Shown one piece after another: positions 1-8,001 of a stretch of DNA of 39,304 nt; the first letter of the stretch is position 1; every line of letters begins with the position of its first letter. The stretch comes from JANLIQ01 sp964358205 (GTDB lineage Bacteria > Patescibacteriota > UBA1384 > 2-12-FULL-50-11), in contig CAYHNZ010000007.1 in the NCBI GenBank assembly GCA_964358205.1, positions 1 to 39,304 of the forward strand, in the 5' to 3' direction. A program made the position numbers and the translations under genes. The notes under the pieces are model-generated. The model searched no databases. It was not told the DNA's origin and worked only from the letters and a program-made list of their open reading frames with translations.

Positions 1-2636
1 AAGACCGTGGCGGCCCGCTTGATGATTGTTGCCGCAGCGATACCGTTGACGGCAACTGTAGCCCCGTCAGTGTTAACAGTGTTGGCATACATGAATACCT
101 GCAGACCCGCAATGAGGCCAGTGATGGTCGGAGCCATCGTGACAACATATGCATCCGAGGCCTGGGCGTCAACCGCATAGTTGAAGGCGCCGTTGACGAC
201 GACGTTTGCTCCACCGAGCTGAATTGTACCGACTTGAGCGCCAGCGTTGTCACCCATAGTGATGACGTTAGCAACGTTACCAGTGGCAAGGTTAACCGTC
301 TGAATGGCGGCACCAGTACCAATAGCAATCGTTCGAGCGTCAGCTGTTGTACCTAGGTTCAAGCCACCGGTACCAGCGTGGATTGTCGTCGCGGCAGCTG
401 TACCAGCTGTAGCGTTACCAATGATGATAACGTTAGCAACGTTTCCGGTGAACATGTTAACCGTCTGGATAGCAGCACCTGTACCAACGTTCCACGTGTT
501 AGCAGCAGCACCTGTACCAATGGCGATCGTGCGAGCATCAGCCGTGGTGAACAAGTTACCTCCACCGGTACCAGCGTGGATCGTTGTAGAAGCAGCTCCG
601 CCAGCTGTGGCGTTACCAATGATGATAACGTTAGCAGCGTTACCTGTGAACAAGTTAGCTGTCTGGATAGCTGCACCCGTACCAATATTCCAGGTCTGAG
701 CAGCAGCACCTGTACCAATGGCGACTGTTCGCGCATCAGCTGTGGTAGCAAGGTTCAAGCCACCTGTACCAGCGTGGATTGTGGTTGTGCCAGCGACACC
801 GGCTGTACCGTAACCCATAACGATGGTGTGAGCAGCGTTACCTGTGAACATGTTGACTGTTTGAACAGCGGCACCCGTACCAACGCTCCATGTGCGAGCG
901 GCAGCAGAGTTACCGATTGTCAAAGCACCAGTACCAGCGTCAAGAGCCAGCGATGCCGCACCGTTGGTTGAACCAATGGTTACGACGTTAGCAGCCGCAG
1001 CTGTACCAATGTTGATTGTCGAGATACCACCAGTCGCAAGGGCACCAGCGATGTTGATTGTCTGAGCACCACCAGAGGCAGCACCAGCAACCGTACCGTT
1101 AGCAACGTTGATTACGCCAGCGGCAATAACGCCGCCACCGATCCATAAGCCACCGGTTGTCAAACCTTGACCAATCGACATGTTACCTGTCGTGGTATTT
1201 GGGAACAATTGGTTGGGAGCAGCAGTTGTTGAAGTTAAGCCACCGTTAATGATGGTTTGGCTTGTCGTAGCTGCAGCGTTACCAATTGTGAAGTTACCAG
1301 TTGTCAAAGCAGCACCAGATGCGATCGAACCGGTTGTTGTGCCGTTGAACAATGTGTTCGCGGCAGTCGTACCACCGTTGATAACTGTGATACCGCTTGT
1401 GGCGGCCGCGTTACCAACTGTGATGTTACCGGTTGTGTTACCAGCACCTAGGGTGATCGAGCCAGTTGTTACACCGGCGAAAATGGTGTTGGCAGCGGTT
1501 GTGCCACCGTTAAGAACGGCTGCACCTGTCTGCGTTGCGACACCCAAAGTGTAAGTACCAGTTGTTAGACCAGCACCAATGGTGATCGAACCAGTTGTTG
1601 TACCAGCGAAGATCGTGTTAGCGGCAGTTGTACCACCAGACAGAACGGTTGCGCCGGTCATAGCTGCGTTACCCAAGGTAAGAGTACCTGTGGTTAATGC
1701 GCCACCCATAGCAATTGTCGATGTGGTTGAACCACTGAAGATTGTGTTCGCTCCGCCAGTGACACCACCGTGGATGACGACGTTCCCGGTTTGGGTCGCA
1801 ATACCAACAGTGATTGTACCGGTTGTTTGAGCGCCACCGATTGTCAGGTTACCAGTCGTTAGACCAGTTGCCATCCCAACAGCACCAGTGGTGATGTTGT
1901 TGTATAGAGCGCCAGTGCTTGTTACTGCTGAACCGCTTAGGGTGTTAGCTGTAACAGTTGTAGCATTCAAGGCAGCGAATGTTGGTGTGCCTGTGAAGGT
2001 GATTGTGTCAGCAGCAGCATCACCCAATGTGACATTACCAGCGAAGGTAGCGTCGTTTGTTACTGCTAATGTGCCAGAGATAGCTGTGTTACCAGTGGCG
2101 CCAAAGCTAACCACGGTTGTTCCAGCAGCGCTATTCAAGTTCAAGATGTTTGTGTTACCACCAGATGACAATTGAATGGCCAAAGGCACGATATTAGCGG
2201 TTGGCAAGATTGTCTGAGCGGTCGCGTTGTTTAACGCAACGGCCCCAGCTGCAGTTGGCAAAGCTGCCCAAGTAGCGACACCACCTGAAGTTGTCAGGTA
2301 GAAGCCATTGGTACCAGCTGTAAGATCTGCAACTGCGAGGGCGCCGTTGTTAAAGTTAACGCCACCAGCGACAGTTAAGCCACCAGACATGACGGTCGTT
2401 GAACCAGCATCAAGGAACAAGTTCCCTGTGGTGGAAGCAGCGATGTGAAGACTTCCGTCGTTCCACAAGCGAGCACCGTTATAGGCGTTTGCTGCGGTTC
2501 GGACTTCGAAGCTTCCTACAGCGTGTCCAGCTTGCTGGGCGAGCGCGGGAGCAGCACTCATTACGAACACAGACGCCATGGCAACTCCCATGATCAAGCC
2601 GAAGCTCTGTTTTATAAGATTAGATATGTTTTTTAT
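1..2636 (-). CDS. Repeat-rich secreted surface protein, N-terminal part (C-terminus beyond the window)
   Basis: The frame is open from 2636 to the left edge, giving at least 878 residues. It starts with a signal peptide: basic Lys/Asn stretch, hydrophobic core, then an APALAQQ cleavage region near residue 34. The rest is Gly/Ala/Thr/Asn-rich and lacks Cys in the parts I translated. After a unique domain (about residues 35-250) come roughly 43-residue repeats with the core GGTTAANTIF, then three 66-residue repeats with cores such as IHAGTGGLNL and WNVGTGAAIQT. Such repeats usually form beta-solenoid adhesin stalks; that role is inferred. Near the left edge VAVNGIAAATIIKRA resembles repeats in phage tail fibres. 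GGAGG (2642-2646) sits 5 nt before an ATA codon at 2636 that gives a complete signal peptide. The next in-frame TTG (2597) and ATG (2591) lack a ribosome site and would cut into the signal peptide. The non-canonical start is the main uncertainty. Confidence 0.85.
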   Translation of the reverse strand, partial: MKNISNLIKQSFGLIMGVAMASVFVMSAAPALAQQAGHAVGSFEVRTAANAYNGARLWNDGSLHIAASTTGNLFLDAGSTTVMSGGLTVAGGVNFNNGALAVADLTAGTNGFYLTTSGGVATWAALPTAAGAVALNNATAQTILPTANIVPLAIQLSSGGNTNILNLNSAAGTTVVSFGATGNTAISGTLAVTNDATFAGNVTLGDAAADTITFTGTPTFAALNATTVTANTLSGSAVTSTGALYNNITTGAVGMATGLTTGNLTIGGAQTTGTITVGIATQTGNVVIHGGVTGGANTIFSGSTTSTIAMGGALTTGTLTLGNAAMTGATVLSGGTTAANTIFAGTTTGSITIGAGLTTGTYTLGVATQTGAAVLNGGTTAANTIFAGVTTGSITLGAGNTTGNITVGNAAATSGITVINGGTTAANTLFNGTTTGSIASGAALTTGNFTIGNAAATTSQTIINGGLTSTTAAPNQLFPNTTTGNMSIGQGLTTGGLWIGGGVIAAGVINVANGTVAGAASGGAQTINIAGALATGGISTINIGTAAAANVVTIGSTNGAASLALDAGTGALTIGNSAAARTWSVGTGAAVQTVNMFTGNAAHTIVMGYGTAGVAGTTTIHAGTGGLNLATTADARTVAIGTGAAAQTWNIGTGAAIQTANLFTGNAANVIIIGNATAGGAASTTIHAGTGGGNLFTTADARTIAIGTGAAANTWNVGTGAAIQTVNMFTGNVANVIIIGNATAGTAAATTIHAGTGGLNLGTTADARTIAIGTGAAIQTVNLATGNVANVITMGDNAGAQVGTIQLGGANVVVNGAFNYAVDAQASDAYVVTMAPTITGLIAGLQVFMYANTVNTDGATVAVNGIAAATIIKRAATV
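313..906 (-). repeat. Three tandem 198-bp direct repeats inside the surface-protein gene
   Basis: Copies begin near 313, 511 and 709, exactly 198 bp (66 codons) apart. The landmark CCTGTACCAATGGCGA at 511 and 709 recurs with small changes at 313. Because the unit is a multiple of three, copy-number change would keep the frame. After 906 the pattern decays into single diverged modules. Confidence 0.85.
1250..1870 (-). repeat. Second tandem family, about 130 bp per unit
   Basis: A landmark close to CCAGTTGTTGTACCAGCGAA recurs near 1330, 1462 and 1591, with weaker copies on both sides. Each unit encodes about 43 residues with the core GGTTAANTIF followed by TTGSIT. Units are more diverged than in the 198-bp family, suggesting an older expansion. 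Confidence 0.75.
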
Positions 2637-3005
2637 TTTTTCCTCCTTTTGTATATTTATTATTCAAGTTGCCAGCTGTTGTCGACCAGTACAAACCAAC
2701 AACCCAACTTTAGTCCATTATGTTCGGGATTCCATCTACTTGTCAAGACCCATCCTAACAGGTTCAGAATGTTGATGAAACGCTCCTAGGCAAGACTGAG
2801 CGCGTCAACGAAGCTCTCTCACCCGAGAGTCGGAATTCTTACCTCTCCAACGATTTTTTTTGAACTAATAACTAACGAGAAAATTTGATTTTTGGTCGAA
2901 AAATACTAATATTGGTGTCAGGGGCTGATTGGTGGCTGACGGTTGGTTTAGTCTCACCCCTAAGTAATAAGGAAAAAATATAATCTAGAAACATGGAGAT
3001 AAGTA
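2637..3005. other. Divergent intergenic region between the surface gene and the 3006 gene
   Basis: This 369-bp stretch holds the ribosome-binding site of the minus-strand surface gene (GGAGG, 2642-2646) and a plus-strand -10 TATAAT at 2979-2984. I could not find a convincing -35 for either direction. A short inverted repeat, CTCTC/GAGAG, lies near 2812-2830. I see no credible gene in it. Confidence 0.6.
2979..2984 (+). promoter_or_regulatory. -10 box of the 3006 gene
   Basis: A perfect TATAAT lies 21 nt before the ATG at 3006. No good -35 is seen at 16-18 nt. The transcript would carry a short leader that includes the ribosome site GGAGA. Confidence 0.5.
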
Positions 3006-3422
3006 ATGAATAATAAACTCTTCGGAACAGTTCTCGGCCTAATCGTTGTCGTCGCAGTGCTTTGGTGCGGTTACGCTTCCTGGCAAAGTTATCGGCCCAA
3101 CACTTCGGGTCCACGGCAAGCTATTTTCTTGGGCGACGGCCAAACTTATTTTGGCTATGCCAGCAGTCTCAAGAATAAAACAGTAACGCTGGTCGACGTC
3201 TACTTCCTGCGACCGCAAGCGTCCGTTGCCAACACCCCAACCTCAACGGCAGTCGATACCACGAAAATTGATTTACTCAAACTCGGTTTGGGCGGCGCCG
3301 ATGACCTCGTCGGCTCCCAGGACAAAATGGTTATTAACCGCGATGCTATTAAGTATATAGAGGATATGAAAGACGACTCTCAAGTCAACCAAAAAATCAA
3401 AGAATATCTCAACAAGAAATAA
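3006..3422 (+). CDS. Small membrane-anchored protein of unknown function
   Basis: 138 residues. Residues 4-26 are one hydrophobic segment after MNNK, so the protein is probably anchored with its C-terminal part outside. The outer part has a beta-rich stretch around GDGQTYFGYA and VTLVDVYFL, a Ser/Thr-rich linker, then a charged, helical C-terminus. The pattern 'FLGDGQTYFGYASSLKNKTVTLVDVYFLR' as a whole suggests a small beta domain, but I do not recognise the family. GGAGA lies 6 nt before the ATG, and a strong terminator follows at 3449, so it is a single-gene unit divergent from the surface protein. Confidence 0.8.
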   Translation: MNNKLFGTVLGLIVVVAVLWCGYASWQSYRPNTSGPRQAIFLGDGQTYFGYASSLKNKTVTLVDVYFLRPQASVANTPTSTAVDTTKIDLLKLGLGGADDLVGSQDKMVINRDAIKYIEDMKDDSQVNQKIKEYLNKK

Positions 3423-3448
3423 GGGCATTCTACCGAATTTGGTGACTT

Positions 3449-3485
3449 AGTGATTCCCAGGCAATTTGCCTGGGAATCACTTTTT
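3449..3485 (+). terminator. Rho-independent terminator of the 3006 gene
   Basis: The near-perfect inverted repeat AGTGATTCCCAGGCAA / TTGCCTGGGAATCACT (3449-3464 and 3466-3481) has only one unpaired central base and is followed by five T (3481-3485). It ends the upstream plus-strand gene. No T-run exists for the minus direction. Confidence 0.9.
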
Positions 3486-3533
3486 GTTCAAAAACACAGC
3501 TCAACCTGTAACCACCCGGCAGGTGTACGGCGG

Positions 3534-3821
3534 TTACCCGTTAAATACCCGAGTGATTGTGGCGGTCGTTAATGGGCGATCGGTAGTATATATAAAGAGT
3601 TCCTGGACAGACTTTGGGCCCCGGACTTTGACCCGGATGCCAGCTGGAATATCGCTGACTTTGATACTTTTGCCAACGGGTGGCGACTTGACATGCTTAA
3701 TGACGCCTAGAATGATTTTACTGACGCATTCGAGCTTGCCAGCTGATTCAATGACACTTTCAGCGACCTCGATTTTGCTGGTGTGAGATCCCGATATTTT
3801 CCTGCTGACAGCGTTTAGCAT
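3534..3821 (-). CDS. Hypothetical protein
   Basis: 95 residues, with no recognised family. The composition looks coding: a helical first half (KIEVAESVIESAGKL, then SKIILGVIKHV) followed by a beta-like half (SIKVSDIPAGIRVKVRG, ELFIYTTDRPL). It may be a small nucleic-acid-binding or assembly protein, but nothing shows this. An AT-rich TATATT sits just before the ATG and could belong to a leaderless promoter. It is convergent with the 3006 gene and divergent from 3976. The opposite strand is also open, but its product looks like a shadow. Confidence 0.5.
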   Translation of the reverse strand: MLNAVSRKISGSHTSKIEVAESVIESAGKLECVSKIILGVIKHVKSPPVGKSIKVSDIPAGIRVKVRGPKSVQELFIYTTDRPLTTATITRVFNG

Positions 3822-3975
3822 AATATATGCCCTAGTATGTCACAATCAGCTACTTCGAGAAACGAATATGAGAAAGGTGATAGAATTTACTCATGATGTT
3901 GACATGCGCTAACCTGCAACTTTCGGGAATTGTACGGTATCTTCCCCTAAGATCACGGATTGACAAGAAGGCTCT

Positions 3976-4530
3976 ATGATATCAATTACCCTGTTGGTAC
4001 TATTTATTCTTTCGGTATACGTTCTCTTTTGGCAGGCGTCACTACTGATTGCGACCATAGCCGGCTCGCCGATCGTTTATGCCAGCCCAAAGGCAATTCG
4101 CGACTGTTGGGAATTGGCCGGAGTCGGGCCAGGTCAAACGGTTATCGATCTGGGCTGTGGCAATGCTCGGTCGCTGATTTTGGCCTCGGCTGAATTCGGG
4201 GCCAAGGGTGTCGGCATTGATCGATCGTATTACGGCTACTCGCGATCGAAAATAAATGTTTGGCTTTACGGACAGTCGAAGAATATCAAGATTGTTCGGG
4301 GCGATTTTCGTCGAGTTGAGCGTCAGTTAGCAACCTCTGATGTGGTTTATCTCTATTTACTCAACGACACTCTCGCCCAAATCGAACCCTGGCTGTTCCA
4401 GCACATTGGAGCAAAAACCGTTGTTGTCTCGTTGGCCTTTTCTTTCCCCAATCACCAGCCGACTGAAACCTCCGAAACGATCAATCTGGGTAGAAAGACA
4501 AAAATTAGACTCTACCGGCTCGAGGTGTAG
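3976..4530 (+). CDS. Membrane-anchored class I SAM-dependent methyltransferase
   Basis: 184 residues. Residues 1-30 form one or two hydrophobic segments; the methyltransferase domain follows from about residue 35. Motif I is VIDLGCGNAR (about 55-64), the SAM ribose-binding acidic position lies in GVGIDRS, and KIVRGDF marks the next strand. The layout (N-terminal membrane segment, then a minimal Rossmann domain preceded by 'SPKAI' and 'GVGPGQ') resembles the FAM173/ATPSCKMT-type lysine methyltransferases, so a protein-lysine substrate is possible; this is inference. GAAGG lies 5 nt upstream of the ATG. It stands alone between the minus-strand 3534 gene and the amidohydrolase. Confidence 0.8.
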   Translation: MISITLLVLFILSVYVLFWQASLLIATIAGSPIVYASPKAIRDCWELAGVGPGQTVIDLGCGNARSLILASAEFGAKGVGIDRSYYGYSRSKINVWLYGQSKNIKIVRGDFRRVERQLATSDVVYLYLLNDTLAQIEPWLFQHIGAKTVVVSLAFSFPNHQPTETSETINLGRKTKIRLYRLEV

Positions 4531-4596
4531 CAACTCGACTTAATTAACTATCAGAAATCCGACTATCTGAATCGTTACTCGAGTTTTGATAGGCAG

Positions 4597-4625
4597 TTGA
4601 CCGCACGCCGTGAATCCTCTACGTT
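4597..4625 (+). promoter_or_regulatory. Promoter of the amidohydrolase gene
   Basis: TTGACC (4597-4602), a 17-nt spacer and TACGTT (4620-4625). Transcription would start near 4632, giving a leader of about 50 nt with a strong ribosome site. Confidence 0.5.
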
Positions 4626-4681
4626 CGCTCTAGCTACGAAAACCATGGGGTTAGTAGGGCACTTTTCTAGGAGGAATAGAT

Positions 4682-5749
4682 ATGTCAACGAAACAGAAAG
4701 CATTTGTGTTGAGTGATGGGTGGGTTGATCCGCATGTCCATCTGGACAGAGCGAGAACCTACGAAGATGAATACTTTGCGCATGAAGGCGGGATGGCGGC
4801 GTTTGTCGACATACCTCTAAGGCGAAAACAAACCACAACGGGCGTCCTTCATCGAGGTCTGGCCTACGCTGAAGATAACCTCTTCAAGCGAATGCGCTCG
4901 GTGATTGACGACAAAATCACCGGCGGCGAGGCGGGGATGAACGCCATTGTCGACTGCTCTGTCGACATTGGGGACCGAGCTTTTCGGGTTGCCAAGGCAC
5001 TGCAAGCGGAATACCTTCTCATAGGTTACGACCTTCAGGTCGGTGCCTACCCAATCTTTGGCTTCAAAGACTGGGGCTCGGATCGCTACCAATTGATTCG
5101 CGATCTAGCGCCTGAAGCAGACTTTCTGATGGGTCTACCGGAGCGCGATGACGATCATCCGATCGGTTTTGACGGCCATCTTCGGGTACTGCTCGATCTT
5201 GCTCTCGAGTTCAATATTCCTGTGCAGGTTCACGTCGATCAGACGAACACGCCTACGGAGAACGGAACCGAACGACTCATCGACGCAGTCAAATGGATCT
5301 ACACTGCGGCAGGAGTTAAGAACCCACCAGAGGTTTGGGCGGTGCATGCGATCTCGCCGTCTGGGTACGATGGAGAGCGTTTCAAGCGGGATGTTGAAGG
5401 ATTGCTCGAACACAAGATCGGGGTGATCGTCTGCCCACACGCAGCGTTGTCGATGCGGCAGATGCGAAACCACTTCGGGCCGACGCGCAACTCGATTGCG
5501 CGTGTACGCGAGCTACTGCTCGCTGGCGTCAAAGTTCGCATAGGGACGGATAATCTCAAGGACCTCTTTATGCCGTTGCCGGAAGACGTCTTGCTCCGTC
5601 GGGAATACGATGTCTTGGCTTCGGCACTACGCTTCTACAACCGAAGCGTTCTTGACAAGATCTTCGCCGGTCAAGAACTCAACGAGACAGACCGTCAGGC
5701 GATCCAGCGTTCAATCGACGGCGACTATGAGGCATTCGGCCTTATTTAG
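4682..5749 (+). CDS. Cytosine-deaminase-like metal-dependent amidohydrolase
   Basis: 355 residues. The TIM-barrel amidohydrolase signature is present: HVHLD near residues 18-22 (first metal ligands), VHVDQT (about 180), AVHAIS (about 221) and IGTDN near 295 (the metal Asp). This order matches the cytosine deaminase/CodA branch, which deaminates ring nitrogens. The exact substrate cannot be read from the sequence. It lacks the usual N-terminal beta domain because it begins almost at the HxH strand, so it is a short form. AGGAGGA lies 6 nt before the ATG, one of the few strong Shine-Dalgarno sites here. With pyrD converging on it, a nucleobase-salvage role is plausible but inferred. Its codon choice looks richer in G and C than its neighbours, so transfer is possible. 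Confidence 0.85.
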   Translation: MSTKQKAFVLSDGWVDPHVHLDRARTYEDEYFAHEGGMAAFVDIPLRRKQTTTGVLHRGLAYAEDNLFKRMRSVIDDKITGGEAGMNAIVDCSVDIGDRAFRVAKALQAEYLLIGYDLQVGAYPIFGFKDWGSDRYQLIRDLAPEADFLMGLPERDDDHPIGFDGHLRVLLDLALEFNIPVQVHVDQTNTPTENGTERLIDAVKWIYTAAGVKNPPEVWAVHAISPSGYDGERFKRDVEGLLEHKIGVIVCPHAALSMRQMRNHFGPTRNSIARVRELLLAGVKVRIGTDNLKDLFMPLPEDVLLRREYDVLASALRFYNRSVLDKIFAGQELNETDRQAIQRSIDGDYEAFGLI

Positions 5750-5781
5750 CTCTTCGGACTACTTGCCAACGTCTCGGCCGT

Positions 5782-6867
5782 TTACGGTCGAGGCGTCTCT
5801 TTTAATAATTTTTTGTGTATTTCTGCCACTAACTGTGGGCCTTTGAAGATTAAGCCAGTAATTAACTGAACTAAATCAGCGCCGGCGGCAAATTTGACTT
5901 GGGCATCCTCGACACTGAACACCCCGCCGCAGCCGATAATGGCGAAGCGAGCCCCGAATTTTGATCGAATTAGTTTAATTAGCTCGGTTGAGCGATCGCG
6001 CGTCGGCCGGCCGCTAAAATTGCCTGGACCGCATTTGGCCAGCTCCTCCTTATATAGAGAAGGGTGATGGCGGTCGCGCTGGAGATTGCCGATGACCAAT
6101 CCAGAAATAAACGAAAACTTGCTAGCCGTTTCAGCAATGTCGATTAGTTCTTCGTCGGTGACGCTAATTGGACATTTGATAAAAACTGGTCGAGAGATAT
6201 TGATTTTTTCTAGTCGCTCAAGCAGCTGGCTTAATGAGGCGGGGGTATAAAACGAAATGTGTTTTTGGACATTCGGACAGCTAATATTCAGCTCGTAATA
6301 GCGGCATTGGTGGGGGTGGCTTTCGGCGTAGGTAAAACAAGCAACAACGTCTTCAATCGCTCTCTTTTCGGTATCGATTTTCGGCGAGTTTGTCTGGCCG
6401 ATACTTAATCCCACCGGCATTTCGGGCGGTAGATGTCGTAGCCGCGGCAGGGTTTTGACGATGCCGTCATTTTTGAACCCCTTATTTATAAGAAGCGACT
6501 GTGATTTGACCAACCGTCCTAACCATGGTCGGGGATTGCCCGAACAAGGCAAATTAGTAATCGTGCCGACGGTAGCAAAGCCAAACCCGAGCGCATCGAG
6601 GACCCAGGGTAATTTGGCTTGATAATCAAAACCGGCGGCCAGACCGATCGGTGAGGGAAACTCAATCCCAGCCACCACTTTCTTGAGGTTAAGATTTCTA
6701 GTACCGAACAAAGACCGAACAATTGACAGCACAAACTGGCGCTTAACAAGCATTTCTCCGAGAGCAGTTATCTTTTGATGGGCAATTTCTGGATCGTGTC
6801 TGAAAAGAATCGGTCGAACCAAAAATTTGTAAGCATTTGCAACCAAAGATGTAATTATTCGACCCAT
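5782..6867 (-). CDS. pyrD: Dihydroorotate dehydrogenase, class 2 (quinone type)
   Basis: 361 residues. It oxidises dihydroorotate to orotate with FMN and passes electrons to quinone at the membrane. Seen: an N-terminal amphipathic helix region (LVANAYKFLVRPILFRHDPE) typical of the membrane-associated class 2; GLAAGFD; INKGFKNDG; ELNISCPNV (FMN and substrate contacts); VFIKCP (FMN Lys); IIGCGGV and QLITGLIFKGP (phosphate site). An open frame extends 29 codons upstream, but those codons come from a dispersed repeat. The ATG at 6867 is chosen because a -10 TAGAAT lies exactly 7 nt upstream, as at other genes here, and it matches the family's normal N-terminus. No other pyrimidine gene is in the window, so it may work with salvage or imported dihydroorotate. 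Confidence 0.95.
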   Translation of the reverse strand: MGRIITSLVANAYKFLVRPILFRHDPEIAHQKITALGEMLVKRQFVLSIVRSLFGTRNLNLKKVVAGIEFPSPIGLAAGFDYQAKLPWVLDALGFGFATVGTITNLPCSGNPRPWLGRLVKSQSLLINKGFKNDGIVKTLPRLRHLPPEMPVGLSIGQTNSPKIDTEKRAIEDVVACFTYAESHPHQCRYYELNISCPNVQKHISFYTPASLSQLLERLEKINISRPVFIKCPISVTDEELIDIAETASKFSFISGLVIGNLQRDRHHPSLYKEELAKCGPGNFSGRPTRDRSTELIKLIRSKFGARFAIIGCGGVFSVEDAQVKFAAGADLVQLITGLIFKGPQLVAEIHKKLLKETPRP

Positions 6868-6874
6868 CGGTCTA

Positions 6875-7012
6875 ATTCTACTCCCGAACCCTTGCCCTTT
6901 GTAGCCTTCTTGGCCCTCGTAGCTGGGCGGCGTAAGAGGGCGCTGGCCTTCCATAGTCCGCTAGGACGACGGTGGCTTTACCTCGAGCATTGTTGAGAGG
7001 TGGATATGTCGA
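6875..7012 (-). promoter_or_regulatory. Leaderless pyrD promoter in a long-form dispersed element
   Basis: On the minus strand TAGAAT (6875-6880) ends 7 nt before the pyrD ATG and is preceded by GGGTTCGGGAG, the conserved spacer of the element family. The other end (GTCGAG, near 7009-7013) is displaced by an insert of about 100 bp (6891-6990). That insert is nearly identical to the one at 12921-13018 and contains GCTGGCCTTCCATAGTCCGC-like sequence. The usual -35 is therefore split away from the -10. Confidence 0.7.
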
Positions 7013-7025
7013 GGTTGGGGGCAAC

Positions 7026-7053
7026 TTGACACCGCGGTATCAAATACTACGAT
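7026..7053 (+). promoter_or_regulatory. Leaderless promoter of the 7060 membrane protein
   Basis: A perfect TTGACA (7026-7031), 16-nt spacer and TACGAT (7048-7053), then 6 nt to the ATG at 7060. GATAAT (7051-7056) is an alternative -10 with a 19-nt spacer. No ribosome site is present, which agrees with a leaderless mRNA. Confidence 0.65.
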
Positions 7054-7059
7054 AATGTC

Positions 7060-7920
7060 ATGAAGAAGATATTCTCAACTAAAGGACTGATAATCTTTTT
7101 CTCATTGCTACTTGTTATTCAGCTAGCCTGGAACGGATACCTATACACCCTGCCAAGTAATACCGAGCCGGCTAATTTCTGGTACAACTTTATGTACGGT
7201 TCGACATCGATCTTGATTGCCATTGTCGGGCTACTTAGTGTTTACTTGGGAAGTGAACGAAAGAGTGCTCTTTCGCAAGCGGTCGCCTTTCTCTCTTGGG
7301 GAGCACTCGCTAATGGGCTGGGATTATTCTACTGGGGCTATAATAATATTGTCGCCAATATTGAGATACCGTATCCTTCAGTTGGCGAATATCTCTTTTT
7401 AGCCTTCCCAATTTTAATGGGAATCGGTTTTTGGAGGCTTCTAAGACTCTATAAGCCACTAATTACTACGCGGCTGATTAGCGAAGCGATTGTTATCTTT
7501 TTGATTACTGCTGTGCCGATCTTCCGTTACTTCATTCAGCCCAATCTTGATCCTAGTAATTCCTTATTTAGTAATTTTGTAACAATCGCTATCCCCTGGG
7601 AAGATGCGTTCATCATCGCCTTAGTTTATTTGGCTGTTCGTTTGAGTGGCGGTAAATTCCATAAATACTTCTGGCTCTTCATTGTCTCCCTGCTCCTGCT
7701 AATCGCAGGTGATTTCACTTTCCAGACCCGTAATTTAATGGGTATCTACTGGAATGGTGACATCGCCGATCTGCTCTACACCATTAATATGTATGTATTC
7801 GCCCTAGCGCTTATCTACACAGTTGAAAGTAGCACCGAACATACTATGGCTTCGGTTGCTCCGACACAACCAACACCGCCAGTAATGCCCCAACCATTAC
7901 CGCCGACACCAACGGTCTAG
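7060..7920 (+). CDS. Multi-pass membrane protein resembling an orphan sensor domain
   Basis: 286 residues with about eight hydrophobic segments spread over residues 8-255, then a Pro/Thr-rich tail (TQPTPPVMPQPLPPTP). Two features resemble the N-terminal membrane sensors of some diguanylate cyclases and kinases: the Gly/Trp-rich loop WGALANGLGLFYWG and the re-entrant motif EIPYPSVGEYLFL. There is no output domain, so the sensor part either stands alone or is only a structural relative. Function is unknown. The promoter is leaderless. The next gene (8002, minus) is convergent. Confidence 0.75.
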   Translation: MKKIFSTKGLIIFFSLLLVIQLAWNGYLYTLPSNTEPANFWYNFMYGSTSILIAIVGLLSVYLGSERKSALSQAVAFLSWGALANGLGLFYWGYNNIVANIEIPYPSVGEYLFLAFPILMGIGFWRLLRLYKPLITTRLISEAIVIFLITAVPIFRYFIQPNLDPSNSLFSNFVTIAIPWEDAFIIALVYLAVRLSGGKFHKYFWLFIVSLLLLIAGDFTFQTRNLMGIYWNGDIADLLYTINMYVFALALIYTVESSTEHTMASVAPTQPTPPVMPQPLPPTPTV

Positions 7921-8001
7921 GTAGAAGTATAAAACTTAACCGAACAAACGTTGATAACTAAGAGTTGCACTCGCTTCTTTTAGTTCGGTAAATTGCCGCT
8001 G

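Noticed and set aside
304..1830. Long open frames on the plus strand opposite the surface-protein gene
   Set aside because: They are mirror images of Gly/Ala/Thr-rich repeats; the minus frame has a signal peptide and ribosome site and stays open throughout.
3960..3965. TTGACA as a -35 for the methyltransferase gene
   Set aside because: It lies only 10 nt before the ATG, with no room for a -10 and transcript start.
6868..6954. N-terminal extension of PyrD
   Set aside because: The extra codons are dispersed-repeat DNA and would include the promoter; the family start and the 7-nt spacing both favour 6867.
7939..7989. Inverted repeat ACCGAAC/GTTCGGT as a terminator
   Set aside because: The loop is 37 nt and no T-run follows the arm; too weak to call.
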